From positions 1 through 44,083 of the forward strand of contig JAACDB010000023.1 of assembly GCA_009937095.1 (NCBI GenBank): a stretch of 44,083 bases of DNA. Direction: 5' to 3'. This document shows positions 1 through 9,556 of this stretch, in pieces; within the stretch, counting starts at the first letter, position 1, and the number at the start of each line of letters is the position of its first letter. Position numbers and translations under genes: made by a program. The DNA is from Verrucomicrobiota bacterium. GTDB taxonomy: Bacteria; Verrucomicrobiota; Verrucomicrobiia; Opitutales; Coraliomargaritaceae. Under the pieces are notes generated by a model, which saw only the letters and a program-made list of their open reading frames with translations, searched no databases and had not been told where the DNA came from.

Positions 1-2603
1 AGGCCTTCCGCAGCGGCGGCGCTATCCGGCACTCCGGTGACCAGCTGCGCGAGAATTGTAATCGCACGATCCGCATCTTCCTTCGCGATTAAACGGGCAA
101 TCCAGACTTTGGAAGCTGGGCTTGCGGACTCGACCCAGTCAGTCGTGAATTGCTTTGTTTCAACCGTCTCACCGTCACGCTGGTTAAGCACTCGCAGGAG
201 ACGCAAAGCAAGGGTTTCCTGCTCGGCCTCCACCGCAGCGAAATACATCGCTCTAAAAACCTCAGCGGGTTTTTCAGGAGGTAGTTTCGCAAGCCGGGCC
301 TCGTTGCGCGTAAGCAATTCTCCCAGCGCGGGGTAGTCCTCGAGACTCAACGAACGTCCCCCCGTCGCAGCAACTGCGGCATCGGTACACTCTGCTAACT
401 CCGCATAAAGGGGATGGCGAACCGTAAGTAATTCCTTGATCCCGGAATCAATGGCTTCGTGTTGCTGGAAATGGTGTATTTGTGCAATGCGATCATACAG
501 CATGCGCGCACGGAAGGACTCCTCACCCAAAAACGACTTAATGAATGCTGCGGTCTCTGCTGCCCCCGCCCGAATCGCGGAGTCCTGCTCCCACCATGAA
601 TCAATTACCACATCTACATCGTCAGATTTTGAGTCATTACCAAAACGCTCGATCCCGCTCCGGAAACGCGCAAAAGCCTCCAGCACCAAACCCTGATCCA
701 AGGCAGCCTCCGCCATCCGCAAAATAGCCTCCGCGCAAGATGCCGACTCCGGGTATTTGTTGAGAAATTCCTCCAGCAATCCGTCATGTTCCGCATAACG
801 TTTATTCGCGAGCAAGAGCGCCGCCGATTCAAAATAGGCATGCTCAATCAAAGCCAAGGCACCCCCATGGATTTCCACTGGTCGATAATTGATAAGGGCA
901 CTTTCTACCCGGGCATCCAAGGCATCGAGATCCCCCAGAAAAACGTGCGCCTCCGGAACCAGCGGGTGTCCCGACGAATCGGACAACCAGGATTCAAAGA
1001 CCTCGCGGGCCTCGGCATATTGACCCAATCCGAAATGAGCAACCCCCCGACGAAAGCTTGCCTCTTTAAAATATACACTCCCCGGATAATTCGCCAGCAG
1101 GGTATTGAATGCTCCAAGGGCAGACTCAAAATTCCCACTAAAAAGGTAGGCCATTCCGATCCAGTAACTGGCACTGTCGATGAATGCACCGTCCGGATAT
1201 TCTGCGACCCAAAGCGGGAAATCCTCGATGATGCGCTCCACCATACCCTTCTTCAGGAGCGCCTGCCCCAGGTAATGGCTCATTTGAGCTGCAACGGGCT
1301 CAAAAGGAAAACGATGCAGGAAGTCATCCGCCAGAACCGAGAGTTTATCGACGGCTTCAAAACGAGCATAGAGGCTGGCGAGTCGCACGGCTAACGGTTT
1401 CTCAAAAAGCAGGTAGGAGGGCTCTGCAAGGTAATACTCTCCATGTTCGATTGCCTCGCTCAAATAATTACATTCAATGCCCTGCGTGAAAGCGGCGTAA
1501 CGGAATTGCTCAATATGCCGATGCTGTGGGTAGTTATTGACCAATCGCTGGAAGCCAAAATAGGCCTCGTAATTGCGCTCCATCAATTGCAGGACCCGGG
1601 CCTGTCGCCAGCGCAAATTGGCAGTATATTTTGGAGCCGCAACCAATTCTAAACGTTGTTCACGAAGGGCATCCAATTCAACAAGCTGCGCTTTCGAGGC
1701 ATCACCGGAAGACCGGTTGCGGAATGCCCACTCCTCGAGTTCAATGAGGCGATCCTCCACCACCTTGAGCAATCGCTCCACCGGAAGAACCATAGGAAAC
1801 AAAAGACCTGCTTCAAGATAACGCTCCTCGTCTTCAAATTTATCACCCGTATGTAGCAAGCGCAGATTCACCCCGATATCGTATCGAAAATCGCGGTCAG
1901 CATTGATCGCCGTCAACAGTTGAAGGAGTTCCGTAATATTATCCGCTTCAAGGGATTGGTCAAAAAGACTATTCAGGCAAAAGAGACGCACGGGATAGGA
2001 ATAGCTTCCCTTTAGGAAATTCCATAGCGGCTCATTCGCCTCTGCAATCCGATTGCTTTCACGCGCCGCATGCACCATGCGCTGGAGTAGGCCCAGTAAA
2101 TCCTCCTCCTTGATCTGGGCATGGTAGACCTGGGTCGTGTAGAGATAACCCTCCATCGCCGCATCCCACTGCTCACCTGCAAACAGACTATCCGCCCGGT
2201 TCAGGACCGCTAGAGGGTGCCGTTTGTCACTCAGGAATTCCGTAATGAATTCCTCCCAATACGGCACTCCCTCGAGCAAGGTTTCCTTTTTCCCGCTCTG
2301 CTCAAACCAGCGCATGTGCGCAAGCCCCAGGCGGTAAAGATTCTCCCTGTAAATGCCACGGTATTCCTCACTCATCGCGTTGGTCAGGCGCGTTTTAATC
2401 TCAACCATATAAGGTATCGCGGCAGCTGGCTGGGATCCGTAGCGTGTGTCCACCTGTGCGGCAAGATCCTGCAGGGTTAAATCGGGGAAATTCTCCACCT
2501 GCGCTTCCGCCCGAAGCGTGCGTGTGGGCGCCAGAAAACAGAGGATGAGCACCCCCAACACAGCAGCGCACCTAAAGCGAAGCAACTGACCTATCACCAT
2601 CAT
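1..2603 (-). CDS. Secreted TPR-repeat protein (partial, 3' end outside window)
   Basis: Reading the minus strand from the ATG at 2603-2601 gives an open frame of 867 codons that reaches the left edge without a stop, so the C-terminus is missing. Residues 1-32 look like a signal peptide (basic start, hydrophobic stretch, cleavage near TLRA/EAQ). The remainder is almost all helical. Around residues 475-540 there are clear tetratricopeptide units (YWIGMAYLFSGNFESALGAF, then FRRGVAHFGLGQYAEA). TPR proteins of this kind are scaffolds, and no enzyme motif is visible. The start is fixed by context: ATGA at 2603-2600 overlaps the stop of the upstream double-GH13 gene, so the two genes are co-transcribed and probably translationally coupled. 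By inference it is a periplasmic or envelope partner of the amylolytic enzymes, perhaps in assembly or export. The exact role is unknown. Confidence 0.8.
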   Translation of the reverse strand, partial: MMVIGQLLRFRCAAVLGVLILCFLAPTRTLRAEAQVENFPDLTLQDLAAQVDTRYGSQPAAAIPYMVEIKTRLTNAMSEEYRGIYRENLYRLGLAHMRWFEQSGKKETLLEGVPYWEEFITEFLSDKRHPLAVLNRADSLFAGEQWDAAMEGYLYTTQVYHAQIKEEDLLGLLQRMVHAARESNRIAEANEPLWNFLKGSYSYPVRLFCLNSLFDQSLEADNITELLQLLTAINADRDFRYDIGVNLRLLHTGDKFEDEERYLEAGLLFPMVLPVERLLKVVEDRLIELEEWAFRNRSSGDASKAQLVELDALREQRLELVAAPKYTANLRWRQARVLQLMERNYEAYFGFQRLVNNYPQHRHIEQFRYAAFTQGIECNYLSEAIEHGEYYLAEPSYLLFEKPLAVRLASLYARFEAVDKLSVLADDFLHRFPFEPVAAQMSHYLGQALLKKGMVERIIEDFPLWVAEYPDGAFIDSASYWIGMAYLFSGNFESALGAFNTLLANYPGSVYFKEASFRRGVAHFGLGQYAEAREVFESWLSDSSGHPLVPEAHVFLGDLDALDARVESALINYRPVEIHGGALALIEHAYFESAALLLANKRYAEHDGLLEEFLNKYPESASCAEAILRMAEAALDQGLVLEAFARFRSGIERFGNDSKSDDVDVVIDSWWEQDSAIRAGAAETAAFIKSFLGEESFRARMLYDRIAQIHHFQQHEAIDSGIKELLTVRHPLYAELAECTDAAVAATGGRSLSLEDYPALGELLTRNEARLAKLPPEKPAEVFRAMYFAAVEAEQETLALRLLRVLNQRDGETVETKQFTTDWVESASPASKVWIARLIAKEDADRAITILAQLVTGVPDSAAAAEG

Positions 2604-5600
2604 GGATTGTGTAATATGTAGAGCGCAGAAGATTGTTGTTTCAAGCTAAGGCGAACCCTGCCCCCCTGAACCTTGATACGGGCGCCACTCAATACCTCCC
2701 GGAATTCCCCGCTTTGTATTTCAGGATCTAAATCCAATTCCAAAACCGCGTCCTTATCGCCGCGGTTAAAGGCGACGAGGGCTCGGTTTGTTCCGTGCGC
2801 GCGCACATAGGCATAAGTCGATTCCGTCGCATCAAGCGTGCGGCGGCTCCCCATATACAAAGCAGGATTCGACCGCCGTGCCTGCGCCAATTTTGAGAAA
2901 TGATCTCGAACGGAAAGCTCCGCGATTGTTACTTCGCCATCAAAACGCATCCTGCGCCGGTTGTCAGGATCCCCCGCTCCGGTCATGCCAATTTCATCTC
3001 CGTAATATAACATCGGCACCCCGTCGATCGACATGAGGAAGGTCATCGCCAGCTTTAATTTTTCATATGCCGCAGGATTATCCACCCGCAGCGTTTTACT
3101 CCAGCCGACCTCCTCCTCATCCGCTTCATCCGAATCCGGCAAATCTCGATCCGCATACGCCATAAAACGCGGTTTATCATGGTTGCCAAACAAAGGCGAC
3201 ATACGGGTGCTGCGCCCGTAAACCGCCTCCGATTCCCGCAGAGCAACCTCCAATTTAGCAAAGCCTGCGGTGTCGAGCGCAAAGCACTCCATTAGAATAT
3301 CGTACAAAGGAAAATCAAATTGCCCATCCAGCATGTTGGGTCCCACGAATGCCGCAATACCCTCACGATCTTGGAAAGTCTCTCCTACGAAATAATGGCG
3401 CGCTTCAGGGAAGCTGTCCCGCATATGCGAGCGGAAGCGCCCCCAAAAGTCCGGGCGTATATGTTTCACCGCGTCGAGGCGGTAACCGTCCAGGCCGTAT
3501 TCGTTAATCCAGTAGGCCGCATCCTGTAGGAGGAAATCCACCGTCTCGGGATTTCGAAAATCAAAAGCCGGAAGGAAGGGCTCAAACCATGTCGTATAGG
3601 GATTGTCATTCCAGCGGCGCAAATTCCGGCTTCCATCGCTGAGCTCCAATTCCCCGAATAATTCCGGTTGTTCCATTCGGATGGGGTTTTCAATGTGTAC
3701 GTGCTTGAGCACCAAATCTGCGAGAATCTTGACCTCTTTCTTATGCGCGGCATCCACAAGCGCGTGCAGGGCTGCCTCGCCCCCAAAACGCGGCTCAACC
3801 GCGTAGCGACGAATGGGCCAATACCCGTGGTAACCGGTGTAGGAGCGAAACGGCGGCAGGTATTCCTGCCAGGCACCCGCAGGGTTTTGATTCAGCGGCG
3901 CAAGCCAAATGACATTCACCCCCAGTGATTCAAAGTAGCCCTCCTCAAGCGCTTGCAGCACGCCCTCAAAATCACCCCCATGATAATTTGCCACCACATC
4001 AACTTCAGGATTCCCCACCCTTACGGTGTTGGTAGGATTCCCATCCTTAAAACGATCCGTAAAGGCATAATAAATGATGTCATCCCGCCAGCTATCCTTG
4101 GGCGGTTTTCCCGCATACGCAATCGCCGGCCAGGCGACCTTTCCATCCGCACCAACCGCGATCACCCGAACCAAAGTTCCCGCCGGAACCAAACCCTTAT
4201 AAGCAACACGCAAGGTATCATGATTGACCTCGACCGGCAACGACACACACCCGCCCTTTTCAATAAGGGCTTCGGCATGCGCCCTTTGAATTTCATCATT
4301 GGCACGCAATTTAATAGCAGCGCGCTCCACTTGCTCCACATATAAAGTCAGTTGTTCCTCTTCCCCGGTCGCGCCGGGGTCTTGCGCCAGGCTGTTGAAG
4401 CCCCCATGTCCGTCCGCTTCCCGTAATGGATTTTCCGGATCCGACATCCAGTTTCCGTCCACTACATATTTATACCGAATGCCTGGCTCCTTAATCGCTT
4501 TATCCAGGCGCCAACCCTTTTCCGTGCGCTGCAGCAAATCCGCCCCTGAATTCCAATTGTTGAAATCCCCCACCAAGGCGACTGAGTTCGCCTCATAATA
4601 GCCTTTCAATTCGAAGGTCCACCGTGCTACCGCATCAATCGCGACCGGAATGGAACTCTCCATGACATTCTCTCCCGCACGAGTTGGCACGAGCCGTAGC
4701 GGCAACACCCGCAAACCCGAAGCATTACCATCCACCCGCAGATTCAAGCGATGGTTCAGCAAATCCAATTCTGCATTTAAGCCATCGACTTCCCCAACCG
4801 CAAAATGATGGAACGCACCGGGGTTTCCGTATCGGCGCAAATCTATGCTGTGGCTTGCGCCCGCTTCCAATCGAATTAAAGGCGAAGCACCGAGGTATGC
4901 CTGCCCCGCCGGAAGCATCGCCCCCACCTTTACTCCAGCAGGTTGCCCCTCCACCAAACTCAATTTGAGATAGACCGCCGAATGCGACCCTATTCTTTCC
5001 AAATAGAGCCCTTCGCGCACCACGTAATCCGCCGGCCAGGCAACCGACCCCGCATCGTTCCCGCTGAGGCGTTCCTCTGCCACGATCCAGCCCTTACCCC
5101 CCTTATCAATACCCAGGCTTTTCACAGCCGCCCTGGGGAGTCGGATCCGCACATGACGCATGTCTGCTTTGGGATGAAAATTACTTGCCACGAGGTAATG
5201 CGAATCCGCGGTCGTATCGCTGCGCAAATAAGCGTGCAGCCAATGCCCCGACGGACCCACATCCTCAATTTTTCCATAGAAGGGATTATCCTGATTTGCC
5301 TCGTTCAAGAGGACGGTGTTACCCGTCGTAAAGGCACGCTCCCCGAGCAAGCCGAGCAAACGCACATACCAGGCGCGCAAATCCGTCTGTTCCGGCGATA
5401 GCCCCGCACCGTCGGCGGCACCTTCATTCCACCATTTGTTCAATTCCGGCAACGACCAATAATCAAAAATCGAGGTTCGTTCATCGTCCCCCCCGAATCC
5501 CTCAACACCCAGCGCAGGCTCTCCCACTTTTTGTCCGTGGTAGACCATCACCGGTCCGCGCGACAAACCAAAGAGCGTCGCCGATACCGGACGCCCTACG

Positions 5601-7342
5601 TCCATCCCGGCGTCGCCCCAGGTACGGGGGTGCGCCAGCCGCACCTCGTCGTGATTTTCAGTATAACGTAAGGCCCGGTCAAAAAACATGGCCCCCTTCC
5701 CGGTATTCATGCGGTCCAAATCATTTGCCCAAGCACCTGCCTCTAGCAGTTCCATAAGCACATCGTAGCTCGCGTCATCATAGACGGCATTAAAACCGGC
5801 GTCGAGCAAGGCCACCATGACCCCATCGGATTCACGCAGGGTTGGCTCATGACTGGGCACTTTCGCGGGGTCATCCTCATAGGCCTCCGCCATAAAGAAG
5901 ACTTCTGCCTGTCGCGCGCGTGCGCGATGAATCAACCATTTCCAAAACTCCGGTGGAACCATGTGAGCCATGTCCACCCGAAAACCATCCACTCCCATCT
6001 CCTGCCAATACGCAATGATGGCATCCATTTTTTTCCAGGTGTCAGGAATGCGCTTCCGCGGACTAGCCGCGCTGGGGTATTCCGGCGGTGCCTCCCTTTG
6101 CAGGAAATTAAAGCCGTAGTTCAACTTCACAGTCTCATACCAATCGCCAGTCGTAGGTTGCCAACTGACCACGTTATTACCGGTGACCTTGCCATGACTA
6201 CGCTCAGGCAAAAAGTAACCATCCGCTCTCCCAACGACTCGCGCGGTCTCATTAATAACCCTTCCCGTTTGCGGATCGATGGTCGGAAGTCGCAAGGGGC
6301 CGCTCCCTTCAACCACCTCCGGAGTCAGGTAAAAGAAATTATTGTCGGGCAAAAAGAATTTACTCCGGCGGTCCCTGTTGCCGAACACCAGATCCGGTCG
6401 AATGTCTGAGGCATAGCTGCGCGCCACGTGATTGGGCACAAAATCAATGATTAATTTAAGTCCTGCCGCACGCATACGAGCCGCCAGCGCTTTGAATTCC
6501 TCGAGCCGGGCCGCGGGGTCTTCTGCAAGATCGGGGCTCACATCAAAGTAATCACGGATGGCGTAAGGACTACCCGCAATCCCCTTGAGGAGGTCGGGGT
6601 CATCCGCGGTCTGCCCCGCAGCGGTGTAATCCGTTGAGGTGGCGTGCTGAAGGATTCCAGTAAGCCAGAGGTGGGTGTATTGATCCGCCCGCAATTTTTC
6701 AAGCACCGCCTCGCTGAGGTCGCTGAATTTTCCTGAGCCGTTTTCCGCGAGGGTGCCGTTGATTTTACGCCGCTCGTTTTCATTGCCAAAGAGGCGCGGC
6801 AGGAGTTGGTAAAGGCGCGGCTTTTCACCCCAGGCGCCCAAAGCGCCCCGCACCCTCAGTGCTCCGGAACCGGAAGGTTGGTAATAACGCGGCAGGTAAA
6901 CATCGCCCCCGACACCGCGGGCAATATCCTTCTTTTCAGGTGCCAGTATTCCGGAATTTGTAAGCCCAAACCATTGCACCGCCCGCACACCATCCCAACC
7001 AGCAGAACCCCTGAAACGGAGCATGAGTTGCCCTCCACTATGCTTGAGGTCGATTCCGGGATCGCTCGCGGTCCTCCATTTAAAATCGCGGTATACCTTG
7101 AAAACCGGCGCGCTTCCCCCACGGGACTCAATCACAAGATCCGCTTGAAAAGGAAGAAAAACACGGCGCTCGTCATCTACTTCCACAACCGTTGAGCCAA
7201 ATTGCGAACTCGCATCCAAAGCAATCCAGAGACCTTCACCCTGCGCTGGCGCCGAGATGGGTAATTCGACTGAAAAGGACTTTGCCTCCAGGCATAATGA
7301 CCCAAGTAACAGGAATAAACAAAGGCGGAGTTTTAGCAGCAT
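2600..7342 (-). CDS. Secreted alpha-amylase-family protein with two GH13 domains and a CBM48-like module
   Basis: This is a 1580-residue secreted glycoside hydrolase, predicted to cut alpha-1,4/1,6-glucans. A signal peptide covers about residues 1-20. The first GH13 barrel (about 175-700) has all four signature regions: DFVPNH with D300, GFRVD with nucleophile D457, MAEAY with acid/base E486, and ENHDE with D565. A glycogen-binding, CBM48/AMPK-like module lies at about 905-975 (VALVGDFNNW). The second GH13 barrel (about 1085-1500) is also complete: ADLVLKH with D1209, GYRLD with nucleophile D1290, GETF with E1321, GNHDK with D1389. Two intact active sites in one chain suggest two complementary specificities. 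It overlaps the following TPR gene by ATGA. A putative LacI operator sits 74 bp upstream of the start. Specificity (amylase, neopullulanase or debranching) cannot be assigned from motifs alone. Confidence 0.92.
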   Translation of the reverse strand: MLLKLRLCLFLLLGSLCLEAKSFSVELPISAPAQGEGLWIALDASSQFGSTVVEVDDERRVFLPFQADLVIESRGGSAPVFKVYRDFKWRTASDPGIDLKHSGGQLMLRFRGSAGWDGVRAVQWFGLTNSGILAPEKKDIARGVGGDVYLPRYYQPSGSGALRVRGALGAWGEKPRLYQLLPRLFGNENERRKINGTLAENGSGKFSDLSEAVLEKLRADQYTHLWLTGILQHATSTDYTAAGQTADDPDLLKGIAGSPYAIRDYFDVSPDLAEDPAARLEEFKALAARMRAAGLKLIIDFVPNHVARSYASDIRPDLVFGNRDRRSKFFLPDNNFFYLTPEVVEGSGPLRLPTIDPQTGRVINETARVVGRADGYFLPERSHGKVTGNNVVSWQPTTGDWYETVKLNYGFNFLQREAPPEYPSAASPRKRIPDTWKKMDAIIAYWQEMGVDGFRVDMAHMVPPEFWKWLIHRARARQAEVFFMAEAYEDDPAKVPSHEPTLRESDGVMVALLDAGFNAVYDDASYDVLMELLEAGAWANDLDRMNTGKGAMFFDRALRYTENHDEVRLAHPRTWGDAGMDVGRPVSATLFGLSRGPVMVYHGQKVGEPALGVEGFGGDDERTSIFDYWSLPELNKWWNEGAADGAGLSPEQTDLRAWYVRLLGLLGERAFTTGNTVLLNEANQDNPFYGKIEDVGPSGHWLHAYLRSDTTADSHYLVASNFHPKADMRHVRIRLPRAAVKSLGIDKGGKGWIVAEERLSGNDAGSVAWPADYVVREGLYLERIGSHSAVYLKLSLVEGQPAGVKVGAMLPAGQAYLGASPLIRLEAGASHSIDLRRYGNPGAFHHFAVGEVDGLNAELDLLNHRLNLRVDGNASGLRVLPLRLVPTRAGENVMESSIPVAIDAVARWTFELKGYYEANSVALVGDFNNWNSGADLLQRTEKGWRLDKAIKEPGIRYKYVVDGNWMSDPENPLREADGHGGFNSLAQDPGATGEEEQLTLYVEQVERAAIKLRANDEIQRAHAEALIEKGGCVSLPVEVNHDTLRVAYKGLVPAGTLVRVIAVGADGKVAWPAIAYAGKPPKDSWRDDIIYYAFTDRFKDGNPTNTVRVGNPEVDVVANYHGGDFEGVLQALEEGYFESLGVNVIWLAPLNQNPAGAWQEYLPPFRSYTGYHGYWPIRRYAVEPRFGGEAALHALVDAAHKKEVKILADLVLKHVHIENPIRMEQPELFGELELSDGSRNLRRWNDNPYTTWFEPFLPAFDFRNPETVDFLLQDAAYWINEYGLDGYRLDAVKHIRPDFWGRFRSHMRDSFPEARHYFVGETFQDREGIAAFVGPNMLDGQFDFPLYDILMECFALDTAGFAKLEVALRESEAVYGRSTRMSPLFGNHDKPRFMAYADRDLPDSDEADEEEVGWSKTLRVDNPAAYEKLKLAMTFLMSIDGVPMLYYGDEIGMTGAGDPDNRRRMRFDGEVTIAELSVRDHFSKLAQARRSNPALYMGSRRTLDATESTYAYVRAHGTNRALVAFNRGDKDAVLELDLDPEIQSGEFREVLSGARIKVQGGRVRLSLKQQSSALYILHNP

Positions 7343-7415
7343 TGTAAAGACACAGCTTTATTGGAAACCCAAAACAATAACAAGGATTCACCGACCCGAA
7401 CGAGCCACCTACCTA

Positions 7416-7428
7416 TTTGACAGTTGAA
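7416..7428. promoter_or_regulatory. Putative LacI-family operator, site 1
   Basis: TTTGACAGTTGAA matches the 13-bp palindrome TTCAACNGTTGAA at 11 of 13 positions, with a perfect right half. It sits in the divergent region between the double-GH13 gene (start 7342, 74 bp away) and the PA14-like gene (start 7478, 50 bp away), so it could control both. It overlaps a TTG at 7424 that would otherwise extend the plus-strand gene, which argues against that start. Operator function is inferred from recurrence at matching positions in the locus. Confidence 0.6.
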
Positions 7429-7477
7429 CAAGTTTAGGGTTTTCCTCAAGTCCCCTGCGTTTTATATCAACCCTTTG

Positions 7478-8614
7478 ATGATTGCATCCACATCAGCCGA
7501 TAAAACACCCCTGCAGCGACTCCTCAAGCGGCCCTTGTTGCTCATTTTGTGTATCAGTTTTATCCTGCACCTACTGGTCGGCCTTTTCTTCGGTAGCTGG
7601 AAGATCTTTTCCATTCTTACCAAAGACGAGGCCGTCTTTGAAGTCGCCACCCCTCCCCAGTCCATCCAGCCCAAACAGCGCGAGTATAAACTCAAGACTA
7701 TGCGCGCCCAGCGCTCCACCGCCATGGCCACTCAGATTCCCATCACGGTGGAGCTGCCGAACTCCATTGATCTGCCCACCATCCAAATACCCAAAACGCA
7801 AAGTGCCCAGAGCGCCATCAAGGCGCGGGGCGATGCCGGAAGTTTTGGTGCGGGTCTCAGCGGAACCGGAGAAATGGGCTTTGCCACCCTCTTTGGAAAT
7901 ACCGCTCCCCTCGCCGGTGCGCTCGAGGGTACCTTTATTGACCTGAAGCAGGACCGCTACCGCGAGAACGCCGCAGAAGAGGATTGGATGAATGTCGGCA
8001 AAGGATTCCTTCGCAGCTTTCGCATTCGTGAATTCCGCAAATTTTTCAACGCCCCCCCAAAACTCTTCGCCACCCACTTTTATATTCCCCTGATGGATGC
8101 AGGCGAAGCGCCACGTGCCTACGGTGTTGAAAACCTCGTTCAACCCAACAACTGGGTAGCCGCGTACGCGGGTAAATTCAGATCCCTCTCCGGTGGAACT
8201 TATCGCTTTGTGGGAACAGCAGATGATATCCTTATTGTGGGCGTGGATGGAAAAACGGTGCTTTCGGCAGGCTACACTGAATCCAACCCCGGCAAGTGGA
8301 AACCCAAAGATGAACCCGTTCATGCCGGCCCGCCGGCTTCCGAGTATCTACCCAAGCTGACGGTTGGTGATTGGTTTGACCTCCCTGCCGGAGCACCGGT
8401 CGACCTCTCGGCTCTCATCGGTGAAATGCCCGGCGGGGAATTTGGCTGCTACCTCTTTATTGAGCAACGCGGCGAGCAATACGAAACCACTCCCGACGGA
8501 CGCCCCATCCTACCCGTCTTCAAGCTCAAGGAATTTTCGCGCTCTGAACGCCAGACCATCGAGCAGGACCGCTACCCCAAACGCCTCGACGGCGAAGTCT
8601 TTGGCTTTTATTAA
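7478..8614 (+). CDS. Membrane-anchored PA14-like domain protein
   Basis: This is a 378-residue protein from the ATG at 7478. The frame is open back to a TTG at 7424, but that codon lies inside the putative operator. Residues about 18-40 form one transmembrane helix (LLLILCISFILHLLVGLFFG) after a basic cytoplasmic tail. A Pro/Gln-rich periplasmic linker follows (about 50-105), then a Gly-rich stretch. The C-terminal two thirds resembles a PA14-type beta-sandwich: a region reading WVAAYAGKFRSLSGGTYRF is followed by ADDILIVGVDGK, the usual pattern in which the domain shows its D-D pair. PA14 domains often bind carbohydrate or sit on glycan-active envelope proteins. The layout (short inner-membrane anchor plus Pro-rich linker) is TonB-like in outline, but no TonB C-terminal domain is seen. 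By inference it is a periplasm-facing component of the alpha-glucan system. It is convergent with the PEP-CTERM gene that ends at 8620. Confidence 0.7.
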   Translation: MIASTSADKTPLQRLLKRPLLLILCISFILHLLVGLFFGSWKIFSILTKDEAVFEVATPPQSIQPKQREYKLKTMRAQRSTAMATQIPITVELPNSIDLPTIQIPKTQSAQSAIKARGDAGSFGAGLSGTGEMGFATLFGNTAPLAGALEGTFIDLKQDRYRENAAEEDWMNVGKGFLRSFRIREFRKFFNAPPKLFATHFYIPLMDAGEAPRAYGVENLVQPNNWVAAYAGKFRSLSGGTYRFVGTADDILIVGVDGKTVLSAGYTESNPGKWKPKDEPVHAGPPASEYLPKLTVGDWFDLPAGAPVDLSALIGEMPGGEFGCYLFIEQRGEQYETTPDGRPILPVFKLKEFSRSERQTIEQDRYPKRLDGEVFGFY

Positions 8615-8619
8615 ATCTC

Positions 8620-9414
8620 TTAAGATGTTCTGCGAAGGCGAACAATACTCACAAAGATAAGGGCGACTGCCGCGAGGGCCAAGACGCTCTGCGCGGGTTC
8701 GGGCACGTTAGTCACATTCAGGGAATTGAAATAGAGGTTGTTTTGAGCGTCGCCACCCGCATCGGTATCGCTGATATAAAATTTGACGTTATCGATGGCA
8801 GCGGTGATTCCGCTGACGGTGCCGGAGAATAGTACCCCTTGGGTTCCGCTGCTGGAAGCGCGGCTGATTTCGTAATTGAGGCTGGTCGCGTTGATAACCT
8901 CAATCAAAACATCAATTACGGCGTCGTCGCCGCCGTAATCGTAATTGGCGGTTGTGCTGGAGTCCGTGAAGGCAGTATTGATTTCTGTAGTACTGCCGAC
9001 ATTGAAACCAACAATTTCGGTAGTGCCACTACGCAAAACAAAACCCTTGTTGCCGTTGTCATAATTGAAAGCCAGTTTGGCGGTGAAGCGGTCGTTGGTG
9101 GTCAGGCTGCTTGAAAAACTGCGGGTGGCGTTCATGTATGCCGTGCCCGGGTTGGCATAGAGGCCAAAGGATTGATTGGTGCCGGTATTGATATCGCCGG
9201 CGCCCGCGGTGGAATCCCCAATAATGGAGCCCGCGTAAATCGTGCTGCCGTCGTTGTTGTTATCGCTGAGATCCCAAGCACCAAAACCGGTGCCGAAATT
9301 ACTGCCGTCACTCCAGGATGAACCATAAGCGGAGGCGTCATCACTTGCCTCAAGTGCATAACCCTCAATAACCGGAAGCAGCATAAATAATAAAAATGCG
9401 TAATACCTATTCAT
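8620..9414 (-). CDS. PEP-CTERM sorting-domain protein
   Basis: This is a 264-residue secreted protein with a signal peptide (about residues 1-21, cleavage near GYA/LEA) and a classical PEP-CTERM tail: VPEP, a hydrophobic helix and a basic RLRR cluster at the end. Such tails are recognised and processed by an exosortase, which must be encoded elsewhere. The body is rich in Asn, Ser, Thr, Gly and Asp, and looks like a beta-sandwich of the LamG/lectin-like kind often found before PEP-CTERM tails. No catalytic motif is visible. A perfect putative LacI operator lies 64 bp upstream of the ATG. This puts it in the starch regulon and suggests a surface or matrix glycan-binding role (inference). Confidence 0.85.
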   Translation of the reverse strand: MNRYYAFLLFMLLPVIEGYALEASDDASAYGSSWSDGSNFGTGFGAWDLSDNNNDGSTIYAGSIIGDSTAGAGDINTGTNQSFGLYANPGTAYMNATRSFSSSLTTNDRFTAKLAFNYDNGNKGFVLRSGTTEIVGFNVGSTTEINTAFTDSSTTANYDYGGDDAVIDVLIEVINATSLNYEISRASSSGTQGVLFSGTVSGITAAIDNVKFYISDTDAGGDAQNNLYFNSLNVTNVPEPAQSVLALAAVALIFVSIVRLRRTS

Positions 9415-9477
9415 TTTAATTTTCTTTTAATAGTAAGAGTATTATGCAAACCTTGAAGAAGCTGAACCATCACGCTT

Positions 9478-9490
9478 TTCAACAGTTGAA
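9478..9490. promoter_or_regulatory. Putative LacI-family operator, site 2 (perfect palindrome)
   Basis: TTCAACAGTTGAA is a perfect 13-bp palindrome around its central base and serves as the reference for the motif. It lies 64 bp upstream of the PEP-CTERM gene starting at 9414 and downstream of the pseudopilin gene on the same strand, so it most likely controls the PEP-CTERM gene. Confidence 0.65.
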
Positions 9491-9556
9491 CTGCAGGCAG
9501 GCGAGACCGCCAATACACAGACTCAATTAGCTTCCCATTTGAAACTGAACCCCGCC

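Noticed and set aside
786-1394. A 202-codon plus-strand frame
   Set aside because: It is antisense to the long TPR gene, which is open over 2.6 kb and shows repeat structure and a signal peptide.
7424-7477. TTG start at 7424 for the PA14-like protein
   Set aside because: The codon lies inside the putative operator, and the extra 18 residues look like leader sequence. ATG 7478 gives a normal membrane-anchor start.
7571-8323. A 250-codon minus-strand frame opposite the PA14-like gene
   Set aside because: It has no recognisable domain, and the plus-strand frame has a transmembrane anchor and PA14-like pattern.
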